DNA of 64,000 nt from Ariolimax columbianus (taxonomy: Eukaryota > Mollusca > Gastropoda > Stylommatophora > Arionidae), in NCBI GenBank assembly GCA_036924085.1, contig JAVGWX010000008.1, forward strand, positions 48,467,019 through 48,531,018, in the 5' to 3' direction. Made by a program: the position numbers and the translations under genes. Positions 42,967 through 53,611 of this stretch are shown here, piece after piece (within the stretch, counting starts at the first letter, position 1; every line of letters starts with the position of its first letter). The notes beneath the pieces are model-generated. The model saw nothing but the letters and a program-made list of their open reading frames with translations. It was not told where the DNA came from and ran no database searches.

Positions 42967-43261
42967 CGTTTATTCATTGATTATTGTATTATTCATTTGG
43001 TTTGATTTATTCAGCCTCAATTGGCTTACCGTAATTCAAACATTCTTGGCCACTCTCTGGTGTTTTACGTATTGTTTTGGTTTGTAATTGTGTGATTTGA
43101 AAGTTGTTCTGTTAGTTTTTTTGTCCCTGACGAAGGGAATATGGCCGTAGCGTTGATCTTATTTGTGCCTGTCTGATGTAGTAACTGAACCTTTATCTGT
43201 CTTGGTATGTAATGATTAAAACGACATCTGATACGAAGGCTTCAACAAAGACATATCTTGG
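42967..43261. other. Unassigned spacer
   Basis: A/T-rich with no recognised feature. Confidence 0.3.
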
Positions 43262-43632
43262 AGAAGGAGACTAACGTCTGGTCAGGCATGTTAGTCAGGG
43301 TCAGGCAAAATATACTGGCCAAGACCCTGACCTTGGCTTCCTCGTAGCTCTCCTTGGAAACGGGCTGTTTTCATGGCAGCCTGTCTAAAGAGGTGAGGGA
43401 TCGACGTGATACTCGTAGTAGTGAGCGACACGCAGATGAAGCCAAAATAACACAACCGCCTGGAGGATCTACGTCCACCTTGATCAGCACGCTCGGGATG
43501 TGAGGACAGCTGCTGCAACCTGTCACTTAACGTCCTTTTCAGGGCGCACAAAAGAGTAAACTTACTCATTGTGAGCATTGGAAACAACAACAACAACAAC
43601 AACAACAACAAGAACAACAACAACAACAAGAT
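43262..43632 (+). mobile_element. Retroposon family E, plus-strand copy
   Basis: The 5' end has GTCTGGTCAGGCATGTTAGT then CAGGGTCAGGCAAAATATAC, one and a partial terminal units. The 3' end has an (AAC)n tail (about 43588-43629). Core blocks match the other copies in reverse. A 112-codon minus-strand frame through it is antisense and repeat-derived. Confidence 0.88.
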
Positions 43633-43795
43633 ATATCTGAGAGATGATCCGTATTACTCTGGGACAAACATTATTACAAGTTTTCATTAAAGTTGGCATG
43701 GCCGTTGTCCATTTGAAAGAACTTCTATTTCTCCTATTTTAACCAACTTTTCCATAACCTGGAGAGGTGAGATTTTGTACACATCCGCTACCAGT

Positions 43796-44030
43796 GTATG
43801 TAAAGGTAGTCCTATAGCAGACACTGTTATTGCAGATGAAGTGTTAGAGCCTTCACTGTACTAAGCCACAGCTTTGTGAGGTGGGGTGGCCATTTCCTTT
43901 CCTCGTTTCTTCCCTAGTCGTCAGCCAGGTACCCATTTACCGCTGGGTCGACTGAAGCTGCCAGTAGCGATAATTAAACCCCGATCCTCTGCCATGAAAA
44001 GCGAGTGCTACTGCGCTAATCAGCGACAGC
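43796..44030 (-). mobile_element. Divergent tRNA-like SINE related to family B
   Basis: The minus strand starts GGGCTGTCGCTGATTAGCGC then AGTAGCACTCG, a tRNA-like head, with a GGGGTTTAATT B-box-like segment. The body shares GGTACCCATTTACCGCTGGG with family B. Confidence 0.65.
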
Positions 44031-44840
44031 CCTTAAATCTATCAAATTTTGTCTGAGCTTCCATTTTTTTTAAATAAAAAAAAATTCAAATATTCAAATT
44101 TTCCAAAGAAACACCAATACAAAATAAAAATTACGCTCTTGTAGTCCAAAAAAAACAAACATCTTAATATAAATATTTACTTTCTATCCTTTTTGTCTTG
44201 AAATGTCCTCAGACACCCTTAAGATAAACATTCTTAGTTCGTGTACTTTCATAGACAAACATAATTTTTCCTTAATGTAGAAAATGCTCCTAGCTAAAGC
44301 CTTTAAATACATTAACAGAAAAAGAACCGCTTTCAAGTCTAAAATATCAAGCTTATTATGCAGTATTTGCATGTTATTGTTTCGTGACATCTAGAACATG
44401 GTTTACTATTTTAGATTTCCGTCCGCGAAACGTGAGTTACTTGCGCAAACCTCTCATGAGAAATGTATATCTTTCGATGTTTTTCTAGAAAGGTTGCAGA
44501 TTATCGGTATCTTGAAGGTCGAGGACGTTGAACTCTGCTAGATGCAAACAGGATTTCAAAGCATATAATATTTTCAATGTTGTAACTATAGTCCCAAGTT
44601 GTAGACTACTGTACCGAATGAATCTAATATTAATTAAACACATATACTTTGATATTTTTGCGAAACGAATTAGAAACAACGAAGAGAAAGAGAGATCGAT
44701 GGAATATCTGCTGTATTGATGTATTCAGCACATACACTACATGTGAAGGCGCGTGTGACTTAATTATAAGAGAGGGAGTATTTCATTGCAACGGGGAAGG
44801 GTTCGTTCTGATTTCGAGTTATTATCCAGTTTTATCCTTT
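44031..44840. other. A/T-rich unassigned stretch
   Basis: Open frames of about 60-70 codons exist on both strands, with no motif and with composition typical of A/T-rich non-coding DNA. No gene is supported. Confidence 0.3.
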
Positions 44841-44851
44841 TGTAGATTCCA

Positions 44852-45071
44852 TTTTTTTTCCGTTCACCTTGCGTTGCATTATGTTTTTCATTTTGCGCCT
44901 GTCGGCCCAGTGCATCCGACTTCGGCATGCATTTTATGTAAGGGTCTTCTTCCTCCTGCATTTCCTAAGGGTTTGCTTCTACGGAGTAACGGCCGGTGCT
45001 GTGATGGGGAGCGAACCCAGGATCTTCAGCACCGCCGTGTCACTTAACCATTAGCCCACACAGTCCCCCTA
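44852..45071 (-). mobile_element. tRNA-derived SINE, family A, with TSD
   Basis: The body TTTTGCGCCTGTCGGCCCAG and the head GGGGGACTGTGTGGGCTAAT (minus) match family A. The stretch around the B box is altered (GAACCCAGGATCTTCAGC). Flanks TGTAGATTCCA (44841-44851) and TGTAGAATCCA (45072-45082) form an 11-bp TSD with one mismatch. Confidence 0.9.
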
Positions 45072-45094
45072 TGTAGAATCCAAATAATCGAAAC

Positions 45095-45840
45095 ATTATA
45101 TCAGGCACAGCAAGCTGCTGTCAGAATATATGGTGAAACATCAGGCTGGTTCGACGTACAAAAGGGATTAAGGCAGCGATGTATCCTCTACCTATACCTA
45201 TTTATTTCCTTTTATATGAAAAGGTTGATCGTTTTAAATATCTCGGTTCGATTGTCAAAAGCAGGATCAAAATGTGAGATGTTGGACAGAATAGCACAAG
45301 ACAATAGCGACGCTTGGAACGGCTTACCAAAAATCTGGAAAGATAAACGGTTACCACTATGCACGAAAAACAGATTAATGCGTACATTGGTCCTGTCAAT
45401 ATTCCTCTATGCTTGTGAGACATGGACAGTTACAGCTGACCTTCAGCGAAGGATACATGCATTGGATATGAGATGTTTCCGAAGATTTTTAAACGTGACG
45501 AACAAAGATGAAATTACAAATGAGGAAATACGAGATAGAATTACAACAGCAATTTGGCTTTTTGAAGACCTCTAGGCAACTGTCAAAAGAAAGAAACTCG
45601 CTTGGTACGGTTACATATCGAGATCAAATGGTCTTGCAAATACGATCCTCTACGGAAAGGTGCAATGCACAGGATGATGAAGCCGTCCCAAAAATAGGTG
45701 GGAGGACAACATAAAACAATGGACCAATCTCCGACCAGAAGAGGCACAGGCAGCGGCCGCTAACAGAGAAGGGTGGAGTGGGGTTGTGAGGATGTTTTGA
45801 TGTGTGCCCCAACAACCTCGCTAGTTACCGGATGACCTGA
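45095..45840 (+). pseudogene. LINE RT fragment with internal deletion
   Basis: The plus strand encodes AQQAAVRIYGETSGWFDVQK and GLRQRCILY (RT motif before the catalytic site), then jumps to VDRFKYLGSIVKSRIK-like sequence; the YADD segment is deleted. The frame at 45216-45575 continues with NRLMRTLVLSIFLYACETWT and HALDMRCFRRFLNVTNKDEI. After a shift come SRSNGLANTILYGKV and WEDNIKQWTNLRPEEAQAAA. A sister fragment is at 49045-49440. Confidence 0.82.
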
Positions 45841-45952
45841 CCAGACCTGACCTGATACCTATTTAACATTTATGCAGATAGCATAATGTGGAGCGTTGGA
45901 GAGGATGTCATCATCGAACATTTCTCTGCCTTTACAATCGGGGATTGAACTG

Positions 45953-46178
45953 AATGGTCTCGAGGTAAGACGTCTGCCTCGGGTGCTGGAGGTCACGGGT
46001 TCAAATCATGGTTGAGACCGGGATTTTTTCACTTGGACTTTCTAGTATTTACCCGGATCTCTGGGTAGTAGAGATCTGACGTCAATGTGCAGTGCAACGC
46101 GCGTCAAAAATCCCCCAGCAGTTGGAAATCGAAAATAGTAGGCTTAACGGCCGCTGCCCGGGAACATGTTAAATTATG
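45953..46178 (+). mobile_element. tRNA-derived SINE, family C
   Basis: The head TGGTCTCGAGGTAAGACGTC then TGCCTCGGG and B box CACGGGTTCAAATCATGG are well preserved. The body has GTCAAAAATCCCCCAGCAGT and AGTAGGCTTAACGGCCGCTG. It matches 37278-37525 over its length. Confidence 0.88.
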
Positions 46179-46191
46179 TTTAAAATCTATT

Positions 46192-46432
46192 AGGGGATCC
46201 TCGCTGGTACTACGGAGTTCGTGCATCGTGCTGAGATTCTCTAGTACTACGGAGTTTGTCCATCGTGCTGAGATTCTCTGGTACTACGGAGTTTGTGCAT
46301 CGTGCTGAGATTCTCTGGTACTACGGAGTTTGTCCATCGTGCTGAGATTCTCTGGTACTACGGAGTTTGTGCATCGTGCTGAGATTCTCTGGTACTACGG
46401 AGTTCGTCCATCGTTCTGAGATTCTCCCAAAA
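46192..46432. repeat. 37-bp minisatellite
   Basis: Six to seven units have the consensus GAGATTCTCTGGTACTACGG then AGTTTGTGCATCGTGCT. GTGCATC and GTCCATC variants alternate, giving a 74-bp dimer. It starts within about 15 bp of the 3' end of the family C SINE. Confidence 0.95.
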
Positions 46433-46499
46433 AAATATAGAGAAGAACAGATCACTTATGGGTTAAACTATGTGCAATGACTTCGATTCTTCGACTAAA

Positions 46500-47400
46500 C
46501 TAAACTCAAATGGGCTGATAACAAGATCTAGGAACTAAGAAACGAAGACGATCATGTGATACAATCAAACAGTACAAAGGGGTTAGAGCAGCTAATTGCA
46601 GCCGCAAGCAGATGCGACGAAGATCAAACACTTTTTGTAGACATAAACAAAATAAAGGTATAATGACCACCGACAAAACAAGAAGTCAACATAAAGTCAG
46701 GTTTGGGGGTGTGATAATAGAACACGTGACGAGCTTCACATATCTGGGTTTCAGAATTTATAACAAGGGCATCTGCTCAAATGAAATCAGAAGGTGATTG
46801 GCAATGACAATAGAAGGCTACACAACCTGAGTAAAATATGGTAAAATATCAGCAAACTAACAAAATTTAACAATTTTTATTTTTTTTTTCCGTGGCACCA
46901 AATGGCTGCGAAACATGGACCCAATCTCAAATCTCAAGGAAGAGAATCAAGTTCTTTGAGTCGAAATGTTATAGAAAAGTCCTCAGAATACCGTAGGATA
47001 AATTTAAAAAAGAATGCTAACATTTAACAAGTGTTGGACATAAAGGAGATCTGGTCAATAAGTTTCATCATGAACGGAAAATTGAAATACTTTGGACACA
47101 TCAAAAAACACAAAAGCTTTGAGAGATCGGTAATGGAAAGTATGGTGTCGGTCAAGAGAGACAGAGGCAGACCAAGAAGACGATGACACCAAGATGTCAA
47201 GGAATACCTGAGTATGACTCTGGAGCGACGTTCTGCAAAGGACATGCCACATGAAGAACCAAAATATACACTAATTGGACGATTGCGACATTTTCTTCGA
47301 TTTAGATTTAAATGGGCGATAAGGAAAATTTACTTTCACAAAAGTTATAAAAGTTGGCGCCAGATATAAAAAAGGTTGACACGCCCTTGTCTTGCTACTG
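46500..47400 (+). mobile_element. LINE RT C-terminal remnant with 3' UTR
   Basis: The plus strand shows STKGLEQLIAAASRCDEDQT, TTDKTRSQHKVRFGG, VTSFTYLGFRIYNKGICSNE, then KLKYFGHIKKHKSFERSVME-like residues in shifted frame, and QRRSAKDMPHEE. The 3' region 47260-47390 matches the reverse complement of 4740-4880. It is the same family as 19300-21290. It is inactive because of frameshifts and loss of the catalytic domain. Confidence 0.78.
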
Positions 47401-47930
47401 GTGGTCTACTGCCATCACCACTAGGGTGTATCTCAGCATCGATACATTGTTTGAATAGTTCTGCAGTCAAATGGGACCCGAATCTCGACAAAGTAGTTAA
47501 TCTTGTGGGGGTCCCAGCCCTGTCTCCAGACGTGTAGTTTTGTCACAAAGTGACCAGTGGACGATTGGACTGTTCACGTCCCCATGAAGACCATTCCGCA
47601 TGGTTATGCTGGCGCTGTAGGAAATTTGGCTGTCGTGTCCCATTTGGCCATCTCTTTCCTGATCAGTAGGCCAGGTTTAAGCTGGGTTATTGGTTTCACT
47701 ACTTCTGTACGCTGCCACACAGATCCGTCTGCTTCCGTTACCATTGTTTACTTGTACATTGACTTCTCTTGGAATAAGTGGACCAATGAGGAAGCCAGAA
47801 TCTAGTATATTTATTTGAAAACGGACCGTGTACAGAAATTTGCTAGTAATACTGTCAGCTAGGTGAGCATAGTTGATGAGGTCACAGTGGCCTACAGCAT
47901 TCAAAGACTTTGACATAACACCGATCAAGT
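47401..47930. other. Unassigned stretch with minus-strand open frame
   Basis: A 91-codon minus-strand frame (47952-47677) contains HCDLINYAHLADSITSKFLY and FLIGPLIPREVNVQVNNGNG, and the region upstream of it is also rather open. I do not recognise a family. It could be an old LINE or a host exon, and the sequence alone does not decide. Confidence 0.25.
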
Positions 47931-48540
47931 TCTGCGTTATACGTTCTGTCACAAGTCTGTGTTATACGTTCTGGGTCACAAGTCTGTGTTATATGTTCTG
48001 GGTCACAAGTCTGTGTTATATGTTCTGGGTCACAAGTCTGTGTTATATGTTCTGGGTCACAAGTCTGTGTTATATGTTTTGGGTCACAAGTCTATGTTAT
48101 ACGTTCTGTCACAAGTCGGTGTTATACGTTCTGTCACAAGTCTGTGTTATACGTTCTGTCACAAGTCTGTGTTATACGTTTTGTCACAAGTCTGTGTTAT
48201 ACGTTCTGTCACAAGTCGGTGTTATACGTTCTGTCACAAGTCGGTGTTATACGTTCTGTCACAAGTCTGTGTTATACGTTCTGTCACAAGTCTGTGTTAT
48301 ACGTTCTGTCACAAGTCGGTGTTATACGTTCTGTCACAAGTCGGTGTTATACGTTCTGTCACAAGTCTGTGTTATACGTTCTGTCACAAGTCTGTGTTAT
48401 ACGTTCTGTCACAAGTCGGTGTTATACGTTCTGTCACAAGTCGGTGTTATACGTTCTGTCACAAGTCGGTGTTATACGTTCTGTCACAAGTCAGTGTTAT
48501 ACGTTCTGTATCCCAAGTCGGTGTTATACGTTCTGTGTGA
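47925..48540. repeat. 25/27-bp minisatellite
   Basis: The first five units are 27 bp (GTTATATGTTCTGGGTCACA then AGTCTGT). The remaining ~18 are 25 bp (GTTATACGTTCTGTCACAAG then TCTGT or TCGGT). The T/G variant runs in the order TTGG three times, a 100-bp higher-order unit. The 328-codon frame across it (47873-48859) is a by-product of the absence of stops in any phase. Confidence 0.95.
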
Positions 48541-48749
48541 CATGTTCTATGCGTTATCACATATTCTGTGTCTGTACCTTGTCACATGTTATGTGTCATA
48601 TATATGTGCCACGTCTACTGTGCTGGTTGTCTGTGCCACAGGTTCTGTACCGTTAGTCTGTATTTGCAAAATAGTTTCATGTGTGGCATTTGTGAGGTGC
48701 AAATGTGTGATAAGTACGATAACCTCTAACAGCATAGTTATTGCAACTA
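48541..48749. other. Decayed edge and spacer
   Basis: Diverged sequence with phrases such as ATGTTCTATGCGTTATCACA, possibly old units of the array. Confidence 0.35.
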
Positions 48750-48925
48750 ATGATATATGGCTGCGAAGTTTAGAATCAACGAAAAGCAGAGCAAAGACTC
48801 TCCAAGTCGCTCAAAGGGCAATGGAGCGAATAACATTGACATCCTCTCTATGGGACTGAATTCTCAACACAAAAATCAGGCGCCGAAATGGCTCTAATAA
48901 CGTCATAGATACAGCATTGTTTTTA
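48750..48925 (+). mobile_element. LINE RT C-terminal fragment
   Basis: The plus strand has SRAKTLQVAQRAMERITLTS and LWD, followed in the next frame by an IRRRN segment. This matches the conserved LxVAQRAMERxMLGxxxxD motif of animal LINEs. Only about 55 codons remain. Confidence 0.65.
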
Positions 48926-49044
48926 CAAAAATGCATTTAGTCGGGGAATGTGGTACGTATGCCCGACAACAGATTGTCACGTAAAGTCATTTCACCGTAT
49001 GTGACTCGGTCTTTACACTACGCACATCTTACCTTCTACCCGTG

Positions 49045-49440
49045 CCATGCAAACACAGATTGATGCGAATTCTGGTCATGTCAATATTCCTATAAGACTG
49101 TGGACAATTACATCTGACCTGCAGCGGAGGACACAGGCCTTGGAGATGAGATGTTTCCAAAGACTTCTAAAAGTCACATACCAATACCGAGTTACAAATG
49201 AGGAAATGCGAGATAAATTACAACAACAAAAGGGCGTTTTGAAGACCTCTTGGTAACAGTCAAAAGATGGAAACTTACTTAATACGGACATATATCGAGA
49301 TCAAACGGTATTGTAAATACGAACATTAAATAATGAACCAATCTCCGAAGAGAGGAGACACAGGCAGCGGTCACTGATAAGGGGGTGTGTGATGTCCTCA
49401 TATGTGCCCCAACGACGGGATGGCCTGACCTCCAACCTCA
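49045..49440 (+). mobile_element. LINE RT C-terminal fragment, sister of 45216
   Basis: The plus strand frame reads LWTITSDLQRRTQALEMRCF then QRLLKVTYQYRVTNEEMRDK, aligned with 45400-45540. It continues with a degraded end (CCCCAACGACGGGATGGCCT, like 45813 onward). The 5' part is missing. Confidence 0.78.
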
Positions 49441-50037
49441 CAAAGTATTGGACCAGAAATGAACTGCCCAGGAGGCACTTTAATTGCTGCTATGGGACCC
49501 ACCAAAAGTACATTGCTCTTGCATTCTTAGGCATTTAAACAGATGTTCGGAGACTTGGATGGCTCCGTATTCTCAGACATCATCGCCCACATATCCCAAT
49601 TTCTTCAAGTTCGATCTTCACGTGGAGACTCCCGTTGGTAATCTGTTCCAAATAGAGTGTTGCATATTATCCCATGTCGCATGTTCATCTTTGATCTCCA
49701 TTTTGCTTTTCATATAAATCCTTGTATCACTCTAGGAGGTTTGTTGAGCCTTCGTTTACCCCAGAAATATATTGTGTAATATGTACACCTGATTATGGTA
49801 GACTCCGAATTACGACTTATTTGACGTACGAATACTTCGCCCGCACGGAAACAAGGATTTGTTGTAGGTCATCCATCTATTTCAGTTGTGGACGTCCAGG
49901 TCGACTATAATATGTGTAGAGTGGCCATGACGTGACGCTATGTGTCGTCAATCTATTGCTAGACGAGGGTACCTCGTGGCCGGATCACTTGAACTTTTTC
50001 CAGCAACGCTGTATCTACCACGTCTTTGAAGCAAGTT
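49441..50037. other. Unassigned stretch
   Basis: No recognised coding or repeat feature in about 600 bp. Confidence 0.3.
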
Positions 50038-51122
50038 TGACTCGACGTGGGAAGTGGGATGATATAATGTGGGGAGTGGGATGATATTACGTGGCGAGTG
50101 GGATGATATTACGGGAAGAGTGGGATGATATGACGTGGGGAGTGAGATGATATGACGTGGGGAGTGGAATGATATGACGTGGGGAGTGAGATGATATGAC
50201 GTGGGGAGTGAGATAATATGACGTGGGGAGTGAGATGATATGACGTGGGGAGTGAGATAATATGACGTGGGGAGTGGGATGATATGACGTGGGGAGTGAG
50301 ATGATGTGACGTGGGGAGTGAGATGATATGACGTGGGGAGTGGAATGATATAATGTGGGGAGTGGGATGATATAATGCGAGGAGCGGGATGATATAACGT
50401 GAGTGGTGGGATGATATTATGTGGGGAGTGGGATGATATAACGTGAGTGGTGGGATGATATAATGTAGGGAGTGGGATGATATAATGTAGGGAGTGGGAT
50501 GATATAATGTAGGGAGTGGGATGATATAATGTAGGGAGTGGGATGATATAATGTAGGGAGTGGGATGATATAATGTGGGGAGTGGGATGATATAATGTGG
50601 GCAGTGGGATGATATAATGTAGGGAGTGGGATGATATAATGTTGGTAGTGGGATGATATAATGCGAGGAGCGGGATGATATAACGTGAGTGGTGGGATGA
50701 TATTATGTGGGGAGTGGAATGATATAACGTGAGTGGTGGGATGATATTATGCGGGGAGTGGGATGATATAACGTGAGTGGTGGGATGATATAATGTAGGG
50801 AGTGAGATGATATAATGTAGGGAGTGGGATGATATAATGTAGGGAGTGGGATGATATAATGTAGGGAGTGGGATGATATAATGTAGGGAGTGGGATGATA
50901 TAATGTGGGGAGTGGGATGATATAATGTGGGGAGTGTGATGATTTAATGTGGGGAGTGTGATGATTTAATGCGCGGAGTGGGATGATATAATGTGGGGAG
51001 TGTGATGATTTAATGCGCGGAGTGGGATGATTTAATGCGGGGAGTGGGATGATATAATGTGGGGAGTGGGATGATATAATGTGGGGAGTGTGATGATTTA
51101 ATGCGCGGAGTGGGATGATATC
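50038..51122. repeat. 22-bp satellite array
   Basis: About 49 units have the consensus GGGAGTGGGATGATATAATG then TA or TG. The left third uses GACGTGGGGAGTGAGATGAT variants and the middle and right use TAATGTAGGG. A block containing the rare GCGAGGAGCGGGATGATATA unit occurs at about 50377 and again about 286 bp (13 units) later, showing block duplication. The right edge carries GTGTGATGATTTAATGCGCG variants. Confidence 0.95.
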
Positions 51123-51398
51123 GTGAGTAATGGTAGGCGTTTCATTTTTGTGAAATGGTTAATAGTGACTGCTGATGTCTGAATTGTAGTCGACGTCTGG
51201 AGACAAGCGAAGACGAAGTAGAAGATTCATTTTGCATGGACAATCCCATGTTTTGTGTTTAGGAGAAGTAAAACGGAGTCTCTCACACTTCAACACTGAT
51301 GGCATTATCTTCTGTGAGATCACCTTTATTGAAATGGTAGCTACTTGAACTTATGCTGACTGTTCAAAATTAAAGAATACGACCTCGTATTACTTTAC
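51123..51398. other. Unassigned spacer
   Basis: No recognised feature. Confidence 0.3.
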
Positions 51399-51408
51399 AA
51401 GGTCTCTT

Positions 51409-51567
51409 CTTCTTCTTCTTCTGCGTTCGTTCTCAATCTCCCGCTACCGAGCTCTGAACAGAGCTTTGCAAGTAGCAGGATGTAGTCCGGAGAACGGCAT
51501 GCGTTGTGTCGCTAGTTTACAGCTTGACTGCGATATTTGCACCTTTCGGCCTGACACATCCGTCAGG
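51409..51567 (-). mobile_element. Retroposon family D, 5'-truncated copy with TSD
   Basis: It begins at (TTC)n and matches family D for about 155 bp, then stops in the conserved core (CTGACACATCCGTC). Flanks AAGGTCTCTT (51399-51408 and 51568-51577) form a perfect 10-bp TSD. Truncation opposite the simple-repeat tail fixes the element's orientation as minus and is what target-primed reverse transcription produces. Confidence 0.93.
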
Positions 51568-51577
51568 AAGGTCTCTT

Positions 51578-51937
51578 ATATTTTGTTATATTTGACTTAC
51601 CCATTTGTTCTGAGATAGGTGACTCCACTTAGCATGAGACGAGACTGACGAGATTAGAATTGACAGGCTCTGAGACATCTACTATTCTGCTACGTCAAGT
51701 CTTGTTATCTGCCCTTTTCCTAAGGAGATTTACCTCCCGCTGGGACAGTAATTCGGCGCCATGTGTCAACTCATACCGGATAAGTGATATTGTGGGGAAC
51801 GGAATTATATGCTGTATATCATGTATATCATATCTAATATTGTATGTGGATCCTGATGTATCTTATTTGAGAAGGAACGAACAGCACCGCTATACCCCAC
51901 GTGTATGTTGTAAGGTAAAGTATAATGTAAGTATAAT
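51578..51937. other. Unassigned spacer
   Basis: A 127-codon frame (51660-52043) runs into a GTT repeat and a LINE on the opposite strand. It has no motif and is not supported. Confidence 0.3.
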
Positions 51938-52560
51938 GTTGTTGTTGTTGTTGTTATTGTTGTTGTTGTTACAGACCAAGCAGCTTTCGGGCTCTCGTCC
52001 TTCTACCCAATGCCACGTAATGGTTTCTGCACGTGTTTGTTAGTTGTTGTTTAGTACCATACAAAGTGTACCATTTATCTATCCACGAAAGAAGAAGCAT
52101 TTTCATAACATCGTTGAGCAGCGAGCACTCAAAAAGATGATGATAAATGGGTTCGTATCGGTATGTACACAGCTGACCCGTTGGTGTGTGTTGTGGTTGG
52201 ATTCTGTTCGTGTGCTTGTTAAGTGGGATGTGTTGGGATCTCAGCCAGAAAATGGTGCTCTGATCTTTCCTTGTGTGTTGATTGATACTGCCATTTGGAT
52301 TGGGGAATGCCATATGTCTGTAGACCTACCTCCCTGTGTTGTCTATGACCCATCTGTTTAGCCAAGTTTCTTTGTTTTTTGTGTCCTTATGAGCTGTTTA
52401 TAAAGTCCCTACTGTGCGTGGCTGTTCTTGTCTTGATCCCTTCTTTGCTAGAATGTAAGCCTTATCATTCCCACTTGCGTCTGTGTGTCCAGAGATCCAC
52501 TGTAAAACTATTTTGAATACAGGGAGGGGACAATGTGGTCAACGTCTGGAGATATTTCGA
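51938..52560 (-). mobile_element. LINE RNase H and 3' end with (AAC)n tail
   Basis: The minus strand contains VLQWISGHTDASGNDKAYIL then AKKGS, the C-terminal RNase H motif (usually WxPGHxxxxGNExADxLA). It continues with LRSQHIPLNKHTNRIQPQHT and YHHLFECSLLND, then a GTKQQLTNTCRNHYVAL segment. It ends in an (AAC)n tail (plus-strand GTT, 51938-51970). It is a sister of 41979-42344. The Asp of the last motif reads Tyr (KAY). Confidence 0.82.
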
Positions 52561-52877
52561 TAAGGTCAGGTCTACAATCACCAGCAACTTCTAGTACTTG
52601 AAGAAAGACATCGAATTTGTTAAAATAGCGATGTTTTAAGCTTTAGAACGAAAGGCTTTACAAACTATTCTTAGATTGTACAATGAGACCAATTGTGGCG
52701 ATTTTCTCTTTATAGTTTGAGAACACCTCCCCGCAAACATCACACCTGCCTTAGTATAGTACATAAGCTACATAAACTTCTCTATTTATTAACCTAAATG
52801 CAGATCCACCATTATATACATGTACCCAATCATCGACATAGATAGTTCTTTTATCTACCCACATGAATGTATCTCGA
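52561..52877. other. Unassigned spacer
   Basis: No recognised feature. Confidence 0.3.
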
Positions 52878-52928
52878 TCTTCTTCTTCTTCTTCTTCTTC
52901 TTCTTCTTCTTCTTCTTCTTCTTCTTCG
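52878..52928. repeat. (TTC)n microsatellite
   Basis: About 16 perfect TTC units. It resembles the tail side of family D, but the adjacent sequence is not family D. Confidence 0.95.
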
Positions 52929-53279
52929 TACGCTATCAGACGTCGACTTGAATATGTTCAAAGAAAGCAACGGTCATCCTTAGACTGTCGACACTGCTAG
53001 AGAGCTTGTTTAGTTTTGGTACAGGAGAAAGACACATGTGCTTCTCTCGATCTGAATACAAGCTTCTGTGTGTGTATATCCGTGGTTCTTTTTTCCACAA
53101 GTGAAATAACCAGCTCCTTACCTTCCTTCTCTAAGCCTAAGTCAATTATCCATTTAGAGCTGGGTAAATTGAATTGTACTTGGAACCCGGTTCTTTGCCG
53201 CAAGAGACAAACACTCAAACTGATATGCTACAGTGACAGACAAATAAAGAGGGTTCTGCATAGGGCTGGCAAGCTAATC
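52929..53279. other. Unassigned stretch
   Basis: Overlapping frames occur on both strands (for example 53218-52997 minus) without motifs. No gene is supported. Confidence 0.3.
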
Positions 53280-53611
53280 TTGTTATTGTTATCATTGTTG
53301 TTGTTATTGTTGATGTTATTGTTGATGTTGGTGTTGTTCGGAGCTACATGTGCTGAGATACCTCTTGACAATGTTCTATGGAGCGTGTTATAGTGGCGGT
53401 TTTTGTATCTAGAGGTGAACTTGAGATGGTGTGGCAGCGCCCTGGTGATCAGTGTGGGGAATATAGTGCCGATCCTCGCCTCGTTGGGCAGACTGCTGTA
53501 GAGGATGGGGGAGGGGAGGAGGGTGTCTTTTTCAGTATGTTTCGTCTGACCCTGATTACTCTTCGCTTCCTCGTGTGACAAGCAGCGCATTATTTCACTA
53601 CACGAGTACGG
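53280..53611 (-). mobile_element. Retroposon-like sequence with (AAC)n tail
   Basis: A GTT-rich tract (53280-53340) followed by ~270 bp of single-copy sequence looks like another minus-strand retroposon 3' end. A minus frame reads SSLPNEARIGTIFPTLITRA then LPHHLKFTSRYKNRHYNTLH. The family is not recognised. It abuts a family E 5' end. Confidence 0.4.

Noticed and set aside
47873..48859. 328-codon open frame with repeated VIRSVTSLCYTFCH residues
   Set aside because: It is produced by a 25/27-bp tandem array that lacks stops in all phases; parallel frames in the other phases are equally open. No start context or flanking coding sequence supports it.
52878..52928. Tail of a further family D copy
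   Set aside because: The (TTC)n tract is followed by sequence that does not match the D body, so it is listed only as a microsatellite.
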